Positions 35,117-43,170 of a DNA stretch of 64,000 nt are shown here, piece by piece (within the stretch, counting starts at the first letter, position 1; every line of letters starts with the position of its first letter). Origin of the DNA: Candidatus Palauibacter poriticola (GTDB lineage: Bacteria; Gemmatimonadota; Gemmatimonadetes; Palauibacterales; Palauibacteraceae). The DNA is taken from assembly GCA_012270965.1 (NCBI GenBank), contig JAAXHJ010000041.1, positions 1-64,000 on the forward strand, read 5' to 3'. The notes under the pieces were generated by a model. The model was not told the origin of the DNA and did no database searches. It saw only the letters and a program-made list of their open reading frames with translations. The translations under genes were made by a program, and so were the position numbers.

Positions 35117-36622
35117 ATGCCCTCTCCCGCGATCATCGGCGTCGTGGTCGTCTACCTCCTATTCCTCCTCGTCATCGGGGTGTGGGGCGGGAAGGAATCG
35201 CACGACGTGAAGGGCTACTACGCGGCGGGCAAGAAGCTCCCGTCGTGGGTGCTGGCGTTCTCCTCGAACGCGACCGGGGAGAGCGCCTGGCTTTTGCTCG
35301 GGCTCACGGGGATCGGGTACGCCCTCGGCCTGCACGCCCTCTGGGTCGTCCTGGGCGAGGTGCTCGGCGTCGCGCTGGCGTGGGCCTTCGTGGCGCGGCC
35401 CTTCAAGGCGTTCACCGACCGCTACGGCTCGATCACCGTCCCCGACTATCTCGGGGACCGCTTCCGGGACAAGACGCACAGCTTCCGCATCGTGGGGGCG
35501 GTCATCGTCCTCTCGATGGTCGCCTTCTACGTGGGAGCCCAGCTCACGGCGACGGGGAAGGCGTTCGACTCCTTCCTCGGCACCGGCTACGGCGTGGGCG
35601 TCGGGCTCGGCCTCGCCGTGGTTCTCTTCTATACGGTCGTGGGCGGATTCAAGGCGGTCGCCTACTCGGACTTCGCCCAAGGCGTGCTCATGTTCACCTG
35701 CCTCCTCGTCCTGCCGTTCGTCGGCATCGGCGCGGCGGGGGGCTGGGGCGCGCTGCTGGACGGGCTGCGGGCCGCCGAACCTCTCGCCGCCTTCGAGGGG
35801 CTGCAGGCGTCGGGCTCGGACCTCCTGCGGCTCGACGGCGGGCTCGGACTCACTCCGCTCGGGATCGCGAGCGCGGCCGGGTTCGTGGGCGTCGGACTCG
35901 CCTTCCTCGGCGCCCCGCAGCTCCTGGCGCGCTTCCTCGCGGCACGGGACCAAGGCGAGATCCGGAAGGCCGGGCCGATCGCCGTCGGCTGCATCATTGT
36001 CTTCGACATGGGGGCGGTGTTCACGGGGATGGCCGCCCGCGTCCTCTACCCGGCCCTCGCCGACCCCGAGACGGCGCTCCCCGCCATGGCCGCGGGACTC
36101 CTGCCCGACCTGTTCACGGGACTCGTCCTCGTCGTCGTCCTCGCCGCCATCATGTCGACGGCCGATTCGCTGCTGATCCTCGCCTCCTCCGCGGCGGTGC
36201 GGGACGTTTATCAGAAGGTCTTCCGCCCCGACGCCCGGCAGCGCGCGCTCTCGATGCTGGGAAAGGGGGTGACGGTCGTGCTCGGGCTCACGGGCCTCGT
36301 GCTCGCGTTGACCGCCGAGAGGGCGATCTTCTGGTTCGTCCTCTTCGCGTGGTCGGGCCTCGCGGCGGCCTTCGCCCCGGTCGTGCTGTGTTCGCTCTTC
36401 TGGGCCCGAACCACGCGCGCGGGCGCGCTCGCCGGCATGATCGCCGGCTTCCTCGTCACGATGCTGTGGGTCGTCCTCTTCAAGGAGGGCTTCCACGACT
36501 TGTACGAGATGCTGCCGGGCTTCGCGGCGGGGTTCGCCGTCACCATCGGCGTGAGCCTGTTCACCCAGCCGCCCGAGGGCGCGGCCGAGGAACTGGCCGC
36601 GATCCGCGAGGAGATACGGTAG
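35117..36622 (+). CDS. Sodium/solute symporter (SSS family, PutP-like)
   Basis: 501 residues with twelve to thirteen membrane segments; GGAGGCG precedes the ATG. The family is shown by GYYAAGKKLPSWVLAFSSNATGESAWLLLGLTG (sodium-site helix), DRYGSITVPDYLGDRF, and ILASSAAVRDVYQKVFRP near the end of the core. PutP relatives bring in proline with sodium. A BNR-repeat exported protein follows after 35 bases, so the imported compound may be a product of extracellular degradation (inference). Confidence 0.92.
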   Translation: MPSPAIIGVVVVYLLFLLVIGVWGGKESHDVKGYYAAGKKLPSWVLAFSSNATGESAWLLLGLTGIGYALGLHALWVVLGEVLGVALAWAFVARPFKAFTDRYGSITVPDYLGDRFRDKTHSFRIVGAVIVLSMVAFYVGAQLTATGKAFDSFLGTGYGVGVGLGLAVVLFYTVVGGFKAVAYSDFAQGVLMFTCLLVLPFVGIGAAGGWGALLDGLRAAEPLAAFEGLQASGSDLLRLDGGLGLTPLGIASAAGFVGVGLAFLGAPQLLARFLAARDQGEIRKAGPIAVGCIIVFDMGAVFTGMAARVLYPALADPETALPAMAAGLLPDLFTGLVLVVVLAAIMSTADSLLILASSAAVRDVYQKVFRPDARQRALSMLGKGVTVVLGLTGLVLALTAERAIFWFVLFAWSGLAAAFAPVVLCSLFWARTTRAGALAGMIAGFLVTMLWVVLFKEGFHDLYEMLPGFAAGFAVTIGVSLFTQPPEGAAEELAAIREEIR

Positions 36623-36657
36623 GGTTCGGGCTTCAACTCTTCGGCTTCGGAGGCAGC

Positions 36658-39600
36658 ATGTACGATAGCGTCATCCCGTTCCTTACCTCACGGCCGACGC
36701 ACCTCTGTTTGGCCCTGCTCACGCTCTCGCCGCCGACCGCGATGACGGCGGGGCTCGAAGCCCAAGACTACACCTCGCTCCTGCCTCCCATGGAGTGGCG
36801 CTCGATCGGGCCCGACCGGGGCGGACGCTCCATCGCGGTGGCGGGCCACGCCGAACGACCATTCGAGTACTACTTCGGCGCGACGGGCGGAGGGCTGTTC
36901 AAAACGACCGATGGCGGGACGACATGGACGCCAGTGACCGATGGGCAGGTGGGCAGCGCCTCGGTCGGCGCGGTCGCGATGGCCCCCTCCGACCCGGATA
37001 TCGTCTACATCGGCATGGGCGAGGTACAGTTGCGCGCCAACGTCCTTCAGGGCGACGGCGTCTACCGCTCGGACGATGCGGGGGCGACCTGGCGGCACCT
37101 CGGCCTCGCCGACACACACGCGATCGGGCGCATCCGCATCCACCCCACCGACCCCGGCCGGGCCTACGTGGCGGCACTCGGCCATCCCTTCGGTCCCAAC
37201 TCCGAGCGCGGCGTCTTTCGGACCATCGACGGGGGCGAGACGTGGGAGCGCGTGCTCTTTCGCGACGAGCATGCCGGGGCCGTCGACCTCGCCATGGATC
37301 CGAGCGATCCGGACGTCCTGTACGCGACGCTATGGCAGGTGTATCGGAAGCCGTGGCGCCTGTGGAGCGGCGGCGAGGGAACGGGGATCTTCAAGTCCAC
37401 CGATGGCGGCGACACCTGGACCGAACTCACGCGCAACCCGGGTCTCCCCACGGGCGTGCTCGGCAAGATCACCGTCACCGTGTCCGGCACGGATCCGAGC
37501 CGGGTGTGGGCGAATGTCGAGGCCGGACAGGGCGGGCTGTATCGGTCCGACAATGGAGGCCGGACCTGGGAGTTCGTGAACGGCCACCGGGACATTTGGC
37601 AGCGCGCCTTCTACTTCCAGCGCCTGGTGGCGGACCCGGTGGACCGAAACACGCTCTACATTCTCAACTTCAGGCTCATGCGCTCGACCGACGGCGGACG
37701 GACGCTCGAAAGCGTGCCGGAGACCCACGTCGACCACCACGACCTCTGGATCGATCCGACGAACCCCCAGCGCATGATCGACGGCAACGACGGGGGTGGC
37801 GTCGTCACGGTGAACGGCGGGCGGACGTGGACCCCGATGCGGTATCCGACGGCGCAAATCTATCGGCTCGCGACGACCGGGGACTTCCCCTACCACGTGT
37901 GCGGCGCGCAACAGGACAACACCACGGTGTGCGTATCGTCCGAATCGGCCCACCTGCGGGATCCCGCGAGCCCGAACGCGGAGTGGATGTACGCGGTGGG
38001 CGGAGGCGAGAGCGGCTACATCGCGCCGCACCCCGCCGACCCCGACATCTTCTACGCGGGCGCGACGAACTCGCTCACCCGCTACGACCGCGAAACCGGC
38101 GCGGTTACGGACATCCAGCCGTGGCCACGCATCGTTATGGGCGAGCCCGCGCGGGACATGCCCGAGCGGTGGAACTGGACCTATCCGATCGCGGTGTCGC
38201 CCCTGGCGCCCCACGCGCTGTACGCCGGATCGCAGCACCTGTGGAGGTCTCTCGATGAGGGTGAGTCGTGGGCAAGGATCAGCCCGGACCTGATCCGCGC
38301 GGAGCCGGAAACGCTCGACGACTCCGGTGGCCCGATCGTCAGGGACCAGGACGGGCCCGAGATCTACGGCACCCTGTACTCGATCGGGCTGTCTCCGCAC
38401 GAACCGGAGACGATCTGGACGGGATCGGACGACGGTCTCGTGCACGTCTCGCGCGATGGCGGCGACACCTGGCGGGACGTCACGCCCCCCGGCATGCCCC
38501 CGCACACGCGCGTCATGACCGTGGAGGTGTCTCCGCACCATCCCGCGAGCGCGCATGTGTCCGGGATCAGATACGAGATGGACGACCGCTCGCCGTACGC
38601 GTGGAGGACGGACGACTACGGCGCGAGCTGGACGAGGATCGGCAACGGCATTCCCGATGGTGCCTTCGTGCGCGTGATGCGGGAGGATCCGAAGCGCGCC
38701 GGGCTCCTGTACGCGGGCACCGAGCGCGGCGTGTTCGTTTCCCTCGACGGCGGTTCGAGTTGGAGCGACCTGTCGTTCCGGCTTCCGGATACGCCCGTAA
38801 CCGGAATCTCGGTCGAGGAGCGCGACCTCGTGATCAGCACGCACGGCCGCTCCTTCTGGATCCTCGACGACATCGAGACGCTGCGGCAGCTACGGACGGA
38901 TGTCGCGGGCGCCGACGTGCATCTCTTCCGGCCCGCCGACGCGGTTCGGCGGTCCATCCCCGCCGTGATCGATTTCCGCGTGAACGCGGCCGGGCGCCAC
39001 GCGCGACTCGACATCCTGACGGGCGAACGCGAACACGTCCGCACCCTCGTCAACCAGACCATGGCTGAAGGCACGCACCGGACCCGCTGGAACCTCCGTT
39101 ACCCGGGCGCGGTGACGTTCCCGGGGATCGTCCTCGAAGGCGGCACCCCCTCGTTGGGGCCGTGGGCGCCGCCGGGACGCTACGTCGCGCGACTGACCGT
39201 CGACGGCGTAACTCGGGAGCAGACGTTCGACGTGAATCCCGACCCGAGGCTCGGTGACATGCCGGCCGCCGCCCTCACCGATCAATTCCGCCTCGCCATG
39301 GCGATCCGCGATGCCGAGAGCCAGGCCAACGAGAGCGTCATCCTCGCGCGCGATCTCCTCGCCCGGATCGACGTGATCGCCACCGAGACCGACGACGCGG
39401 ATCTGAAGGGACGGATGTCCGGCTTCGCGGCGGGAATCGAGGCGGTTGCGGGAGAACTCTACCAGCTCCGGAACCAGAGCCCGAAGGACAAAATCGCCTT
39501 TCCCATCAAGCTCAACGACCGCCTGACCGGCCTGCGCAGCCACTTGGAACGGGGAGACGGCACCCCCGTAGACGCATACCAAGCGGTGTTCAACGAGCTG

Positions 39601-39726
39601 TCCGCGGAGTTGGACGAGCACCTGCGGACCCTGGAACGGCTGCTCGGCGACGACCTGCCCCATCTGAACCGGCGGCTTGAGGAGGCGGGACTCCCGCAGA
39701 TAGAGGTCGGATCCGCACGCGACTGA
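36658..39726 (+). CDS. Large exported VPS10/BNR-repeat (sortilin-like propeller) protein
   Basis: 1022 residues from ATG 36658, with GGAGG upstream and a signal peptide in the first ~35 residues. Asp-box motifs recur through the first 700 residues: TTDGGTTW, TIDGGETW, STDGGDTW, SDNGGRTW, SRDGGDTW and SLDGGSSW. They mark beta-propeller blades of the VPS10/sortilin and exo-sialidase type. A C-terminal helical part follows (SHLERGDGTPVDAYQAVF). Such proteins are common in Gemmatimonadota and are often annotated as glycosyl hydrolases without proof; I see no catalytic residues I would trust. It may bind peptides or glycans outside the cell. It is co-directional with the SSS symporter. Confidence 0.88.
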   Translation: MYDSVIPFLTSRPTHLCLALLTLSPPTAMTAGLEAQDYTSLLPPMEWRSIGPDRGGRSIAVAGHAERPFEYYFGATGGGLFKTTDGGTTWTPVTDGQVGSASVGAVAMAPSDPDIVYIGMGEVQLRANVLQGDGVYRSDDAGATWRHLGLADTHAIGRIRIHPTDPGRAYVAALGHPFGPNSERGVFRTIDGGETWERVLFRDEHAGAVDLAMDPSDPDVLYATLWQVYRKPWRLWSGGEGTGIFKSTDGGDTWTELTRNPGLPTGVLGKITVTVSGTDPSRVWANVEAGQGGLYRSDNGGRTWEFVNGHRDIWQRAFYFQRLVADPVDRNTLYILNFRLMRSTDGGRTLESVPETHVDHHDLWIDPTNPQRMIDGNDGGGVVTVNGGRTWTPMRYPTAQIYRLATTGDFPYHVCGAQQDNTTVCVSSESAHLRDPASPNAEWMYAVGGGESGYIAPHPADPDIFYAGATNSLTRYDRETGAVTDIQPWPRIVMGEPARDMPERWNWTYPIAVSPLAPHALYAGSQHLWRSLDEGESWARISPDLIRAEPETLDDSGGPIVRDQDGPEIYGTLYSIGLSPHEPETIWTGSDDGLVHVSRDGGDTWRDVTPPGMPPHTRVMTVEVSPHHPASAHVSGIRYEMDDRSPYAWRTDDYGASWTRIGNGIPDGAFVRVMREDPKRAGLLYAGTERGVFVSLDGGSSWSDLSFRLPDTPVTGISVEERDLVISTHGRSFWILDDIETLRQLRTDVAGADVHLFRPADAVRRSIPAVIDFRVNAAGRHARLDILTGEREHVRTLVNQTMAEGTHRTRWNLRYPGAVTFPGIVLEGGTPSLGPWAPPGRYVARLTVDGVTREQTFDVNPDPRLGDMPAAALTDQFRLAMAIRDAESQANESVILARDLLARIDVIATETDDADLKGRMSGFAAGIEAVAGELYQLRNQSPKDKIAFPIKLNDRLTGLRSHLERGDGTPVDAYQAVFNELSAELDEHLRTLERLLGDDLPHLNRRLEEAGLPQIEVGSARD

Positions 39727-39752
39727 TCGAAACTTGCCGTCCGTATGCCGTC

Positions 39753-40349
39753 ATGCGACACTTTACGGACGATGGGATGCTTGCCCTTCATCGGGAGCGG
39801 TTGGTGCAGGTTCTGAGCCCCCCTCACCCGGGGGAATTCATTAGGGTGGAAGTCCTCGAGCGTCGTGGCCTGACCGTGGTCGAGGCGGCGGCGGCGGTCG
39901 GCGTTTCACGCCCCGCACTGTCGGCGTTTCTCAATGGCCGTTCGGACCTCTCCGGGACCATGGCACTGCGCATCGAGAAGGCGTTCGGCGTCAAGATGGA
40001 GAAGCTCATGCGGATGCAGGCGGACCACGACAGCGCACGGATTCGGAGACAGGAGGACGAGATCCGCGTCAAGCGGTACGGAACGCGGGCCGTGCGGGAA
40101 GGGTCGGCGCCCTACGATGCTCTCCACATCGACAGCGCGGTGATGCGTCGCCTACGGGAAGAAGCCGCACGGCGGCGGACGACGATGTCCGAACTCGTGG
40201 CGGCGGGGCTAAGGCGCGTGCTGGACGAGCCGGTGTCCGGCGAATCGAAATCTGACGCGCTGGAGCCACTCCCTTCTTGGCGTGGTGGTCAGCCTCTGGT
40301 GGACATCTCCGACCGGGACGCGCTGTACCGAGTGATGGACGAGGAGTAA
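39753..40349 (+). CDS. Fused antitoxin: HigA-like HTH plus VapB-like ribbon-helix-helix
   Basis: 198 residues from ATG 39753 (ATG 39777 is an alternative). Residues ~24-110 are a HigA-type XRE domain: PPHPGEFIRVEVLERRGLTV, the helix-turn-helix VGVSRPALSAFLNGRSDLSG, and the HigA tail SARIRRQEDEIRVKRYG. Residues ~121-157 (YDALHIDSAVMRRLREEAARRRTTMSELV) look like the ribbon-helix-helix of a VapB antitoxin. Residues 175-197 (SWRGGQPLVDISDRDALYRVM) look like the toxin-neutralising VapB tail. So two DNA-binding antitoxin folds lie in one chain. The PIN toxin follows after four bases. The protein should repress its own promoter and block the toxin; two DNA contacts could recognise a composite operator. 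Confidence 0.85.
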   Translation: MRHFTDDGMLALHRERLVQVLSPPHPGEFIRVEVLERRGLTVVEAAAAVGVSRPALSAFLNGRSDLSGTMALRIEKAFGVKMEKLMRMQADHDSARIRRQEDEIRVKRYGTRAVREGSAPYDALHIDSAVMRRLREEAARRRTTMSELVAAGLRRVLDEPVSGESKSDALEPLPSWRGGQPLVDISDRDALYRVMDEE

Positions 40350-40353
40350 GGCG

Positions 40354-40785
40354 CTGGTCTTCGACACCAACGTACTCGTGTACGCCGCGACCGAAGACTC
40401 GGACCTCCATCTCGCCTGCCGGCGGCGGCTGGAAGAGGCGCGTCGCGGGCCTTGGCCGTCCTTCCTCACATGGAGCGTCTGTTACGAGTTCCTGCGCGTG
40501 ACGACCCACCCGCGCGTGATGACGTCACCGCAGCGACCCGCGGAGGCTTGGCGCTTTCTTTCGGAACTACTGAAGTCGCCCGGGATCGATCTCTTGACCG
40601 CCACCGAGCGTCACGCGGCCGTCTTGGCACAGACGATGGCGGAGCTGCCGGAGATCCGCGGCAGCCTGATGCGCGACCTGCACACGGCCGTCCTGATGCG
40701 CGAGCACGGTGTGGGCCGGATTTGCACGCGCGACGCCGGCTTCCGTCGTTTTCCGTTCCTCCGCGTCATCGATCCGCTGGCCTGA
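40354..40785 (+). CDS. VapC-type PIN-domain toxin with a probable CTG start
   Basis: 143 residues from CTG 40354. This start is chosen because GAGGAG (40341-40346) lies seven bases upstream and only from here does the protein include the first catalytic Asp, Asp4 in VFDTNVLVYAA. The next usual start, GTG 40378, would remove it. All four PIN acidic residues are then present: Asp4, Glu45 (CYEFLRV), Asp108 (MRDLHTAVL) and Asp127 (TRDAGF). VapC toxins cut tRNA or rRNA. A weak start codon would keep toxin output below antitoxin output. Confidence 0.85.
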   Translation: MVFDTNVLVYAATEDSDLHLACRRRLEEARRGPWPSFLTWSVCYEFLRVTTHPRVMTSPQRPAEAWRFLSELLKSPGIDLLTATERHAAVLAQTMAELPEIRGSLMRDLHTAVLMREHGVGRICTRDAGFRRFPFLRVIDPLA

Positions 40786-40817
40786 CGCGGGGACGAATCG
40801 CTCTTGTTCCGTCGTCG

Positions 40818-42083
40818 CTACACGCGGGCGGCGATCACTCCGAGGAGGCGGTCGACGTCGGCGCGGTTGTTGAACATCGCGACGGCGGCGCGGAGGAGCG
40901 CCCCTCCCTCCTGGTAGGTGAAGAACACGCCCTCCGCCCGCAGCGCGTCCCCTAGTTCATCCGGATCCAACCCGTGGTAGAAGCTCACGATCGCCGACGG
41001 GTTGGCGGGCGGCGTGAACAGCTTCATTCCCAGATCCGCCGCGCCCTGCCGGAGCTGGCCCGCAAGCGCGTGCGTGTGCTCGGCGATCCGCTCCAAACCC
41101 ACATCGCCGAGGAACCCGAGGGCGGCGTCCATCGCGGCGATCGGACCGTACGCCGGGTTCGCGTACTCGTACTTCCGCGCGTCGGTCTTCAGCCGGTACT
41201 GGTGCTCGGGGAGCGTCTCGGCCACGTGCCCGTGCCCGAAGCGGTCGGGCCGCATCCACTCGTGGTGCTCGCGGCGCACGTACAGCGGCGCGCAACCGAA
41301 GTCGGCGAAGAGCCACTTGTAGCCGTTGCCGCAGGCGAAGTCGACGCCCTCGTCGTGGAGGTTCGTGGGGAAGGTGCCGAACGCCTGGATGCCGTCGGCG
41401 AACAGGTAACCGCCGCGGGCATGCACGATCTCGGCCAGCGTCGGCAGGTCGTGCCGGAACCCGTTCCGGTTCGAGACCCATGCCACGCTGATGAGGCGCG
41501 TGCGGTCGTCGGTGTAGGCGTCGTAGTCCTCGGGAAGCGCGCGCCCCTCGCGCGAGGGGATGATCCGGAGTTCGACTCCGTGACGCCGCTCAAGCTCACG
41601 GTACACGACAAAGGCGGTGACGAAGTGGAGTTCGTCGATGACCACGTTGTCGCCCGGCTTCCAGTCGATCGCCTTGGCCACCATGTTCTCGCCGTCGCTG
41701 GTCGAGAAGAGGAGCGCGGTCTCGTCCTCGTCCGCCCCGAACAGGCTCGCGAAGCGGCTGCGGGCGCGGGCCATGGCCCGTCCGCGACTCCCCGGATCGT
41801 TGTAGCTGAGCTTCTCGTCCGCGTACGCGACGAGCGCCTCGTGGACGGGACGCGGGAGCGGCCCCGTGGAGGCCGTGTTCAAGTACGCGAACTCCTCGGT
41901 GACCGGGAACTGATCCCGGATGCCGAGCGGGTCGTCATCCGCACGAGAGCCATCGGTCGGACCCGCCCTCCGTTCGGCGTTCGCGGCCCTCGGGTCGGTC
42001 GCGGCGAGGGCAGGCGCGGCGGGCAAGACCAGCCCCGCGGCGGCGGTCGTCTTGACGAAGTTGCGGCGGCTCCACGCGTTCAT
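40818..42083 (-). CDS. Tat-exported class V aminotransferase-like PLP enzyme
   Basis: 421 residues. A twin-arginine signal, SRRNFVKTTAAAGLVLPAAPALA, precedes the fold. The family is class V (isopenicillin-N epimerase / cysteine-desulfurase-like): FSTSDGENMVAKAI in the phosphate-binding area, WVSNRNGFRHDLPTLAEIVH, DGIQAFGTFP with the PLP-contacting Asp region, and CGNGYKWLFADFG with the Schiff-base Lys. Export of a PLP enzyme requires folding in the cytoplasm, consistent with the Tat signal. The substrate is unknown, perhaps an amino acid or amine outside the cell. Its leader faces the cupin gene. Confidence 0.88.
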   Translation of the reverse strand: MNAWSRRNFVKTTAAAGLVLPAAPALAATDPRAANAERRAGPTDGSRADDDPLGIRDQFPVTEEFAYLNTASTGPLPRPVHEALVAYADEKLSYNDPGSRGRAMARARSRFASLFGADEDETALLFSTSDGENMVAKAIDWKPGDNVVIDELHFVTAFVVYRELERRHGVELRIIPSREGRALPEDYDAYTDDRTRLISVAWVSNRNGFRHDLPTLAEIVHARGGYLFADGIQAFGTFPTNLHDEGVDFACGNGYKWLFADFGCAPLYVRREHHEWMRPDRFGHGHVAETLPEHQYRLKTDARKYEYANPAYGPIAAMDAALGFLGDVGLERIAEHTHALAGQLRQGAADLGMKLFTPPANPSAIVSFYHGLDPDELGDALRAEGVFFTYQEGGALLRAAVAMFNNRADVDRLLGVIAARV

Positions 42084-42474
42084 CGATCCCTCCTAACCCC
42101 TCTCGTGTGCGGCTCGTCACGGCCTCTCGGAACGTACGTGGGGACACGGTGCCCGGGACAGCGGTCCCCGGTTGGGATCAGCGCATCCTTCGCCTCGTCC
42201 CTGACGATTGACTCCCACCAAACCTGCGCGGCGGGATCCTCGGCAAGCGGATGCTCCTCGAGTTCACTCTCGCCACAAGCTTGACGATGCGGGTCGTTGG
42301 TGCTCGGCCCATGGCTGGATTCTCCTCGCTGCGAGTCGTGCAGGGATTCCTGCGATTACGCCCAGTCTCCGTCAAGCCGTCGACCGACCCGTGGACCAGA
42401 GCCCTCCGTCGTGCCTAAAATCCGCGGACCGTCTCATCTCTCCATTCTCCATGAATCGGAACGGGAGCCGCGCC
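42084..42474. other. Intergenic region between divergent genes
   Basis: 391 bases that must hold the promoters of the exported PLP enzyme and the cupin gene. Short frames are open on both strands, but none has a recognised family. The minus-strand frame containing VWWESIVRDEAKDALIP has no start codon and may be a remnant. A GGGAG ribosome-binding site for the cupin lies at 42462-42466. Confidence 0.5.
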
Positions 42475-43014
42475 ATGTCGAAGCTCGTCGTCACCGTCCT
42501 CGCGGGTGGAACGCTCTGGGCCGGGGTATCCGCCGCAGCGCCGAAGCGCACGCAAGACAATCCGCCGGCCACCTACATCTCCGCCGCGGACATCCTCGCC
42601 ACGATCGCGAAGGCGCCGGAGGGCCGGGTCAGCGACCAGCAGATTCGGCACATCGACGCGGGCGGACACAACGCCGGCGTCGGTGTCGTCCAGCGCCCGC
42701 CCACCACCTCGCTCGGGGCGATCCGGCACCACAAGCAGACCGAGGTCTACTATGTCGTCTCCGGCCGCGGCACGCTGGTGACGGGCGGCGCGCTTTCGAA
42801 CGCGCGCGATCTCGACCCCGAGGGACAGACCGTGCGCACGCTCACCGGCCCCAGTTCCGTGGGCGGGATCGTGGGCGGGGAGCGCCAGGAAATCGGCCCC
42901 GGCGACATGCTCATCATTCCGGCGGGTTCGCCGCACGGCTTCAGCGAAATCACGGAGACGATCACCTACATCGTCGTGCGCGTGGACCCCGAGCAACTCG
43001 TCGAGCTAAAGTAG
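42475..43014 (+). CDS. Exported cupin-domain protein
   Basis: 179 residues from ATG 42475, chosen for GGGAG eight bases before it; ATG 42451 lacks such a site. The signal peptide is MSKLVVTVLAGGTLWAGVSAAA. Cupin motif 1 is RHHKQTEVYYVVSGRGTLVTGG, giving two His and a Glu as likely metal ligands, and motif 2 is PGDMLIIPAGSPHGFSEI with the last His. Single-domain exported cupins may be isomerases, dioxygenases or binding proteins; the activity cannot be named here. An amidohydrolase gene follows after 156 bases. Confidence 0.85.
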   Translation: MSKLVVTVLAGGTLWAGVSAAAPKRTQDNPPATYISAADILATIAKAPEGRVSDQQIRHIDAGGHNAGVGVVQRPPTTSLGAIRHHKQTEVYYVVSGRGTLVTGGALSNARDLDPEGQTVRTLTGPSSVGGIVGGERQEIGPGDMLIIPAGSPHGFSEITETITYIVVRVDPEQLVELK

Positions 43015-43170
43015 CGAGATCCTGCGTACCGTCGTCAGCGGGCGCGCGACATACGAAGCTTGAGGAGGCGTGAGCGTTCGGCGCGCGCGAACCTCTTGAC
43101 GAGGCGCGCGCGTTCGGCACGAGCTGGGCACGAGCGCTGGGCACGAGCGAACCCTTGTGAGGAGGCGAAG

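Noticed and set aside
40378..40785. PIN toxin starting at GTG 40378
   Set aside because: This start would remove the first catalytic Asp; the upstream CTG with a good ribosome-binding site fits better.
42178..42375. Minus-strand 65-codon frame in the gap before the cupin gene
   Set aside because: Basic low-complexity translation without a family; no ribosome-binding site seen.
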